From an uncultured Bacteroidales bacterium (lineage in GTDB: Bacteria; Bacteroidota; Bacteroidia; Bacteroidales; UBA4417), in assembly GCA_903878265.1 (NCBI GenBank), contig CAIRHD010000074.1, positions 1 through 42,897 on the forward strand: DNA of 42,897 nt. Direction: 5' to 3'. A program made the translations under genes and the position numbers. The notes below the pieces were generated by a model. The model searched no databases. It was given only the letters and a program-made list of their open reading frames with translations, and was not told the origin of the DNA. This document shows, one piece after another, positions 37,884-42,897 of this stretch. How positions within the stretch are numbered: position 1 is the stretch's first letter; every line of letters begins with the position of its first letter.

Positions 37884-39407
37884 TTAGTTTTTAAAAATAC
37901 GCACATAATCTACTTGATAAGATACCGGGAAAACGGAATCATCAACACCATATTTACCGCCCCAGTTGCCTCCTACTGCAAGGTTCAGGATTACAAAAAA
38001 ATCTTGATCGAAGGGCCATTCGTTTGTGGTTTTATGTTCGTTTTCGATATGGTTGTATATTTTGTTGTCAAACATAAAATCAATTTTATCTGGAGTCCAT
38101 TCTATACTAAACAGATGGAACGAATTATATGGGTTTTCGATATAAACTGCTTTCCCTTTTTGGGTGCCTGTAAAATGGTTATATACTTCGGTATGGATGG
38201 TGCCAAAAATGCTATCCTTTTCGTATCCAACATGTTCCATAATGTCGATTTCGCCACATTGGGGCCAACCAGCTTTTTCGGCATTGGCACCTAACATCCA
38301 AAAAGCTGGCCAAGTTCCTTTACCAGCCGGAAGCTTTGCTCTCATTTCAAGTTTTCCATACTTAAATTTTCCCATGGTTACTATCCTTGCAGATGTATAT
38401 TGCTTATCCTCCTTTTGCTGTTTTCGCGCAATTATTTTAAGACAACCATTCCCGGCAAAGGCATTTAAAGTATCCTTCTGTGTATAATACTGCAATTCGT
38501 TGTTGCCCCAGCCGTTTCCGCCTACATCGTAAACCCATTTTGTGCTGTCGGGCAAGCCATTGTAGTTGAACTCATCGCTCCATGCCAATTTCCAGCCTCT
38601 CGAAACCGGCGAGAGTTTCGTGCGTTCCAGTAAAAGCTCTGGCTCATTGGTTGTAATAAAATCGAAACCGTTTGCAAGCAGCCAATCCATTTGTTCGGTA
38701 TCGTTTACAGTCCAGGCGTTAAGATCAAGGTTGTTGCTTTTGGCATCCGAAATCCAGACGGGATGCTCGGCATAAACCGAATAATGAAAATCTGCACCAC
38801 TAATGCCATCCGATTCAAGCTGGTCTGGCGATTTGTCGCCTTCAAGGTATTGAGTGTTTGCTTGTGGGTTCAAAGCAATCACCCTTTTCAAAATGTCGTA
38901 ATCGAAACTGATATATAAGAACATTTCTTTGGCTTTTAAATCGGCTACTACCTTCATGACTTTTTCTGCAACGATAATCCCACGCGACTTGCCAATTTCC
39001 GAAGGTTTGATTTCGCAAATTAGACGTGTGCTTGCATTGTTTGCGAGCCCTGCTTTTATATACTCGCGCAAGGTTGGCAGTTTCTCGCCGTTTGAAAGTT
39101 TGAAAGCCAGTAAATTTTGATAACTGCTTTTTTCTATTGGTAGATTGTTGTATTCCGGGTCATGGTTGATAACCAACGAATCATCTTCCGTCATGCGCAC
39201 ATCAAATTCGGAACCGGCACATTTTAATTCGATGGCATGTTTGAGCGAGGCAATAGAGTTTTGCGGGAGGTTGTTTGTTTTCCATGCCCCGCGGTGGGCA
39301 ACCACATTATTAGTTGCAAATGCGCTTTTTTGTCCGAAGGCACTTATCAAACAGTTTGACAAAATAAGGAATATGATTGCAAGAAAGCAATAAAAACGAG
39401 GGTTCAT
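37884..39407 (-). CDS. Secreted two-domain enzyme: glycerophosphodiester phosphodiesterase (GDPD) domain fused to GH16 (laminarinase/licheninase-type) domain
   Basis: GDPD: VVAHRGAWKTNNLPQNSIASLKHAIELKCAGSEFDVRMTEDDSLVINHDPEYN, LICEIKPS; GH16: WKLAWSDEFNYNG...WPAFWMLG...CGEIDIMEHVGYEKDSIFGTIHTE...QVDYVRIFKN. Confidence 0.93.
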   Translation of the reverse strand: MNPRFYCFLAIIFLILSNCLISAFGQKSAFATNNVVAHRGAWKTNNLPQNSIASLKHAIELKCAGSEFDVRMTEDDSLVINHDPEYNNLPIEKSSYQNLLAFKLSNGEKLPTLREYIKAGLANNASTRLICEIKPSEIGKSRGIIVAEKVMKVVADLKAKEMFLYISFDYDILKRVIALNPQANTQYLEGDKSPDQLESDGISGADFHYSVYAEHPVWISDAKSNNLDLNAWTVNDTEQMDWLLANGFDFITTNEPELLLERTKLSPVSRGWKLAWSDEFNYNGLPDSTKWVYDVGGNGWGNNELQYYTQKDTLNAFAGNGCLKIIARKQQKEDKQYTSARIVTMGKFKYGKLEMRAKLPAGKGTWPAFWMLGANAEKAGWPQCGEIDIMEHVGYEKDSIFGTIHTEVYNHFTGTQKGKAVYIENPYNSFHLFSIEWTPDKIDFMFDNKIYNHIENEHKTTNEWPFDQDFFVILNLAVGGNWGGKYGVDDSVFPVSYQVDYVRIFKN

Positions 39408-39550
39408 TTTGGGTTATTTCTAAATTTCGACCGTCTAAAATTAAGCTAAAATGTGTGATCCAGTGCGAATAAAACGCCTGATAATATTCAATATGTTGAC
39501 ATGGTGTGATTTATATAATTATTTTTAGAATTATAAAAACACTTCAGGTA

Positions 39551-39579
39551 TTTGATATTACCAAAAACCGCTACTTTTG
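39551..39579 (+). promoter_or_regulatory. Bacteroidota-type promoter for RNase H gene (TTTG-N17-TACTTTTG)
   Basis: TTTG at 39551-39554 and TACTTTTG at 39572-39579, 9 nt before ATG 39589. Confidence 0.6.
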
Positions 39580-39588
39580 CCAACCATT

Positions 39589-40224
39589 ATGAGCAAGCCG
39601 AAGAGTAAATATTATGTAGTGTGGGAAGGCCATCAAAATGGCATTTTCGATACATGGGACAAGTGTAAAAAGCAGGTTGAGGGATACACAGGTGCCAAAT
39701 TCAAGAGTTTCGCAACTTTAGACGAGGCAAAAAGGGCATTGGGTGGAAATCCGTGGAGTTATTTTAACAAAACCGCCAAAGCTGAAATAAGCCCACAAAT
39801 GAAAAAACTTCACGGCGAACCACCAAAACAAGGCCTCTGTGTTGATGCAGCTTGTAGCGGAAACCCCGGTATTATTGAGTACCGCGGTGTCGATCTGGCT
39901 ACTGGCAAGCAAGTTTTTCACCGAGGCCCTTTTCCTGAAGGCACCAATAATATTGCCGAATTCTTGGCCATTGTAAGCGGTTTGGTTTATTTGAAGAATA
40001 ACATCCTTTTGCTGCCAATTTATAGTGATTCGGCCAACGCCATTGCCTGGGCCAGGAATAAAAAGGCTGCTACTTTATTAAAACCAAATGCAATAAACAA
40101 GGAACTATTTGAACTTTTAGACCGTGCCGTTGCCTGGCTTCAAAACAACACCTACACTACCAAGATCCTAAAATGGGAAACTAAAGCTTGGGGCGAAATC
40201 CCAGCTGATTTTGGGAGAAAATAA
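39589..40224 (+). CDS. rnhA: Ribonuclease H with N-terminal viroplasmin (hybrid-binding) domain
   Basis: MSKPKSKYYVVWEGHQNGIFDTWDKCKKQVEGYTGAKFKSFATLDEAKRAL (viroplasmin) then CVDAACSGNPGIIEYRGVDL...NNIAEFLAIVSGL...YSDSANAIAWARNK. Confidence 0.93.
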   Translation: MSKPKSKYYVVWEGHQNGIFDTWDKCKKQVEGYTGAKFKSFATLDEAKRALGGNPWSYFNKTAKAEISPQMKKLHGEPPKQGLCVDAACSGNPGIIEYRGVDLATGKQVFHRGPFPEGTNNIAEFLAIVSGLVYLKNNILLLPIYSDSANAIAWARNKKAATLLKPNAINKELFELLDRAVAWLQNNTYTTKILKWETKAWGEIPADFGRK

Positions 40225-40324
40225 GGGGAATAAATAATGCCATTCAATAATCACATTATTGCTTTCTTTGCAATTGGGTAAGACTGGTATAGGTTTGAGG
40301 CAATAAATATCTGCAAAACAAGTG

Positions 40325-40356
40325 TTTGTTATTTTAAATATGATTTTGTAATTTTG
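40325..40356 (+). promoter_or_regulatory. Bacteroidota-type promoter for yceD-rpmF-plsX-fabH cluster (TTTG-N20-TAATTTTG)
   Basis: TTTG 40325-40328, TAATTTTG 40349-40356, upstream of GTG 40383. Confidence 0.6.
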
Positions 40357-40382
40357 CGCCCCTCAATTTAATACTGACTCCG

Positions 40383-40907
40383 GTGAACCGTATCAAAGAA
40401 TATCATATTCAGTTTGTTGCGCTTGAACTTGGAAATCATCAGTTTGAGTTTGAGGTCAACGATTCGTTCTTTGAACATTTTGAGTTTTCGCAAATCCAGC
40501 ATGGCAAGGTGCATGTAACAGTTGAGCTTGAAAAAATGGAACGGATGATGGTTTACAACATAAACCTGAACGGGGAAGTGCTTGTTACTTGCGACCGTTG
40601 TACCAACGAATTCTATTACCAACTTTCCGACAATCAGAAGCTTATAGTAAAATTAGGCAACGAATATTTGGAAGAGAGCGAAGATGTGGTGGTTATCCCG
40701 GAAACGGAATATAAGTTCGACTTGTCGCCTTATATATATGAATTCGTACATTTAGCCCTGCCTGTGCGCCTGTTACACCCTGATGATGAAGCAGGCAACA
40801 GCACATGCGACCCGGATATGTTGAAGCGCTTGGAAAAACATGCACCAACAGAAGCTACTGACCCGCGTTGGGAAGCACTCAAAAATCTCAATACCGACAT
40901 TAATTAG
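40383..40907 (+). CDS. yceD: YceD/DUF177-family protein
   Basis: LVTCDRCTNEFYYQLSDNQKLIVKLG and location immediately upstream of rpmF; GTG start. Confidence 0.88.
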   Translation: MNRIKEYHIQFVALELGNHQFEFEVNDSFFEHFEFSQIQHGKVHVTVELEKMERMMVYNINLNGEVLVTCDRCTNEFYYQLSDNQKLIVKLGNEYLEESEDVVVIPETEYKFDLSPYIYEFVHLALPVRLLHPDDEAGNSTCDPDMLKRLEKHAPTEATDPRWEALKNLNTDIN

Positions 40908-40935
40908 TTTGAATTAACATTAAATACATAAAGCA

Positions 40936-41121
40936 ATGCCAAATCCAAAACACCGGTTTTCGAAAACCAGGACTGCAAAACGTAGGACACATTATAAACT
41001 TGAAGTGCCAACCTTCATTATCTGCTCAAACTGCAGCACATCTGTACTTTACCACAGAGTTTGCCCCGAATGTGGCTATTACAAAGGCCGTCTCGCCATC
41101 GAAAAAAATACAACAGCTTAA
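40936..41121 (+). CDS. rpmF: 50S ribosomal protein L32
   Basis: MPNPKHRFSKTRTAKRRTHYKL...CSNC...CPECGYYKGR zinc-ribbon L32. Confidence 0.96.
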   Translation: MPNPKHRFSKTRTAKRRTHYKLEVPTFIICSNCSTSVLYHRVCPECGYYKGRLAIEKNTTA

Positions 41122-41167
41122 TTTTGCCAACAACATGGCAAATCATGTTCAGTAAAAGATTCTTCGA

Positions 41168-42133
41168 ATGAGAATCGGGTTAGATGTTATGGGCGGCGAT
41201 TTTGCGCCGGTGGCCACTATTGACGGTGCTATACTTGCAGCTAAAGAGCTTTCGCGCGATGACAAAATCGTTTTGATCGGTAAAGAAGCTGTTATCCATT
41301 CGATATTGCTCGAAAGAGGATGTGATGTGTCTGTATTTGATATAGTGGATGCCACAGATGTAATAGAAATGGGGGAACATCCAACTAAAGCTTTGGCCCG
41401 CAAGCCCGATTCGAGCATAAGTGTAGGCTTTGGGATGTTGAAACATAAAAAAATTGAAGCCTTTGCCAGTGCCGGAAATAGCGGTGCCATGCTGGTTGGC
41501 TCAATTTTTAGTGTAAATACTATTCAGGGGATTGCCCGTCCATGTACTTCTGCCATTGTGCCACAGGAAAATGGCGGTACAAGCCTACTCGTTGATGTAG
41601 GCACAAACCCCGATGCAAAACCTGATGTTTTTTACCAATTGGGTCTTATTGGGTCAATTTATGCCGAAAACGTTTTTCATGTTAAAAATCCTCGGGTAGC
41701 TTTATTGAACATAGGGCACGAAGAGGAAAAAGGCAACCTGACCACCCAATCGGCCTATCACCTGATGAAAGATTCCAAAGATTTTAACTTTATCGGGAAC
41801 ATCGAAGGTCGGGATATTCTTCGCAACAATGCTGATGTTATTGTTTGCGATGGGTTTACCGGGAATATTATCCTCAAACTCGTGGAATCATTCTATAACA
41901 TTTTGGAAAAGCGTAGCCTGATGGACGATTATGTCAGTAGGTTGAACTACGAGAATTATGGAGGAACACCCATTTTAGGCGTAAACGGTGCCGTCATTAT
42001 GGGTCATGGCATTTCTAATGACATAGCTGTAAAAAATATGGTGCTGCTTGGACGCGATGTTTATAAGGCCAAAGTTGCTTCCAAAATAAAACATGCACTT
42101 TTAAACCTCAACGGGGGATTTATAGTGGAATAA
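41168..42133 (+). CDS. plsX: Phosphate acyltransferase PlsX
   Basis: MRIGLDVMGGDFAPVATIDGAILAAKEL; GFGMLKHKKIEAFASAGNSGAMLVGS; NADVIVCDGFTGNIILK. Confidence 0.97.
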   Translation: MRIGLDVMGGDFAPVATIDGAILAAKELSRDDKIVLIGKEAVIHSILLERGCDVSVFDIVDATDVIEMGEHPTKALARKPDSSISVGFGMLKHKKIEAFASAGNSGAMLVGSIFSVNTIQGIARPCTSAIVPQENGGTSLLVDVGTNPDAKPDVFYQLGLIGSIYAENVFHVKNPRVALLNIGHEEEKGNLTTQSAYHLMKDSKDFNFIGNIEGRDILRNNADVIVCDGFTGNIILKLVESFYNILEKRSLMDDYVSRLNYENYGGTPILGVNGAVIMGHGISNDIAVKNMVLLGRDVYKAKVASKIKHALLNLNGGFIVE

Positions 42134-42234
42134 TTTTCCCATACCTGCGCTGCCTGATTCAGGATTCTAAGCTGGGAAATTGTTGACCCCGTTTGAAAAA
42201 ACCACTTTTTTTAACAACAGGAAAACTTACATTT

Positions 42235-42897
42235 ATGAATAGACTGAAAGCCGCAATTACCGGAGTTGCAGGGTATGCCCCTGATTATGTGCTCAATAAC
42301 GAGGAATTAAGCAGAATGGTGGATACTACCGACGAATGGATTATGACTCGTATAGGCATCCGCGAACGCCATATTTTAAAAGGCGAAGGTTTAGCTTCAT
42401 CGGATATGGGCACAGAGGCGGTAAAACTGCTCCTTGCAAAAACAAACACCAATCCCGAAGATGTTGACCTGGTAATTTGCGCTACTGTTACTCCTGATAT
42501 GTTATTTCCGGCTACAGCCAACATAATCAGCGATAAATGCGGTATCACCAATGCTTTCAGCTACGATATGAATGCTGCATGTTCCAGTTTTTTATATGCG
42601 CTTACCGTTGGACAAAAATTTGTTGAATCGGGAACACATAAAAAAGTGATTATTGTAGGTGCTGATAAAATGTCGGCCATTACCGATTATACCGACCGTG
42701 CAGTTTGTCCTCTTTTCGGTGATGCTGCTGCTGCCGTTATGTTGGAGCCTACCATCGAAGATGTGGGAATGATCGACTCCATTTTCAGGACAAATGGTGT
42801 TGGCCGCCACCATTTATATATGAAAGGTGGTGGGTCGCAGCGCCCGGCTTCGCACGAAACAGTTGATAATAAAGAACATTTTATATATCAAGATGGA
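42235..42897 (+). CDS. fabH: 3-oxoacyl-ACP synthase III FabH, truncated by window edge
   Basis: [47 protein letters not shown]...[12 protein letters not shown]...[15 protein letters not shown]; open to window end. Confidence 0.96.
   Translation, partial: MNRLKAAITGVAGYAPDYVLNNEELSRMVDTTDEWIMTRIGIRERHILKGEGLASSDMGTEAVKLLLAKTNTNPEDVDLVICATVTPDMLFPATANIISDKCGITNAFSYDMNAACSSFLYALTVGQKFVESGTHKKVIIVGADKMSAITDYTDRAVCPLFGDAAAAVMLEPTIEDVGMIDSIFRTNGVGRHHLYMKGGGSQRPASHETVDNKEHFIYQDG

Noticed and set aside
1-42897. rRNA, tRNA, CRISPR, insertion sequence or intact prophage
   Set aside because: No rRNA-like blocks, no tRNA T-loop/cloverleaf I could recognise, no spacer arrays and no transposase or integrase ORFs; a tRNAscan/Infernal run would be decisive.

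Overview
This window is a Bacteroidota-type chromosomal segment. The evidence is TAnnTTTG-type promoters, T9SS C-terminal sorting domains, IPExxxVDY-family and FISUMP proteins, and A-rich leaders in place of Shine-Dalgarno sites. Most of it is conserved housekeeping: rsmG, pepD, rpmH (missed by the ORF track), tyrS, an SDR epimerase, a Sir2 deacylase, an OmpA lipoprotein, comEC, glmS, an M17 leucyl aminopeptidase, a yifB/comM-type ATPase, DUF1289, an ICMT-like methyltransferase, a GT39-like membrane protein, recO, RNase H, yceD(DUF177)-rpmF-plsX-fabH. Three accessory parts stand out. (1) A 3-gene locus at about 3.99-12.57 kb has two giant paralogous secreted proteins, with 11 and 8 tandem ~85-aa Trp-rich modules that each carry a conserved Cys pair, both capped by a FISUMP domain. 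They flank a dockerin-like EF-hand protein. (2) A two-gene glycan operon at about 35.6-39.4 kb encodes a single-polypeptide GDPD-GH16 fusion followed by a GH3 beta-glucosidase. The GH3 signal peptide can only be read if translation starts at CTG. (3) A eukaryotic-type GH47 alpha-mannosidase homologue lies next to T9SS-secreted proteins and a dense cluster of intergenic hairpins and repeats. I also found an ORF6N-domain pseudogene, an edge-truncated minus-strand gene hidden by the ORF track, and a family of degenerate short intergenic repeats. No rRNA, tRNA, CRISPR array or intact transposon was recognised by eye.
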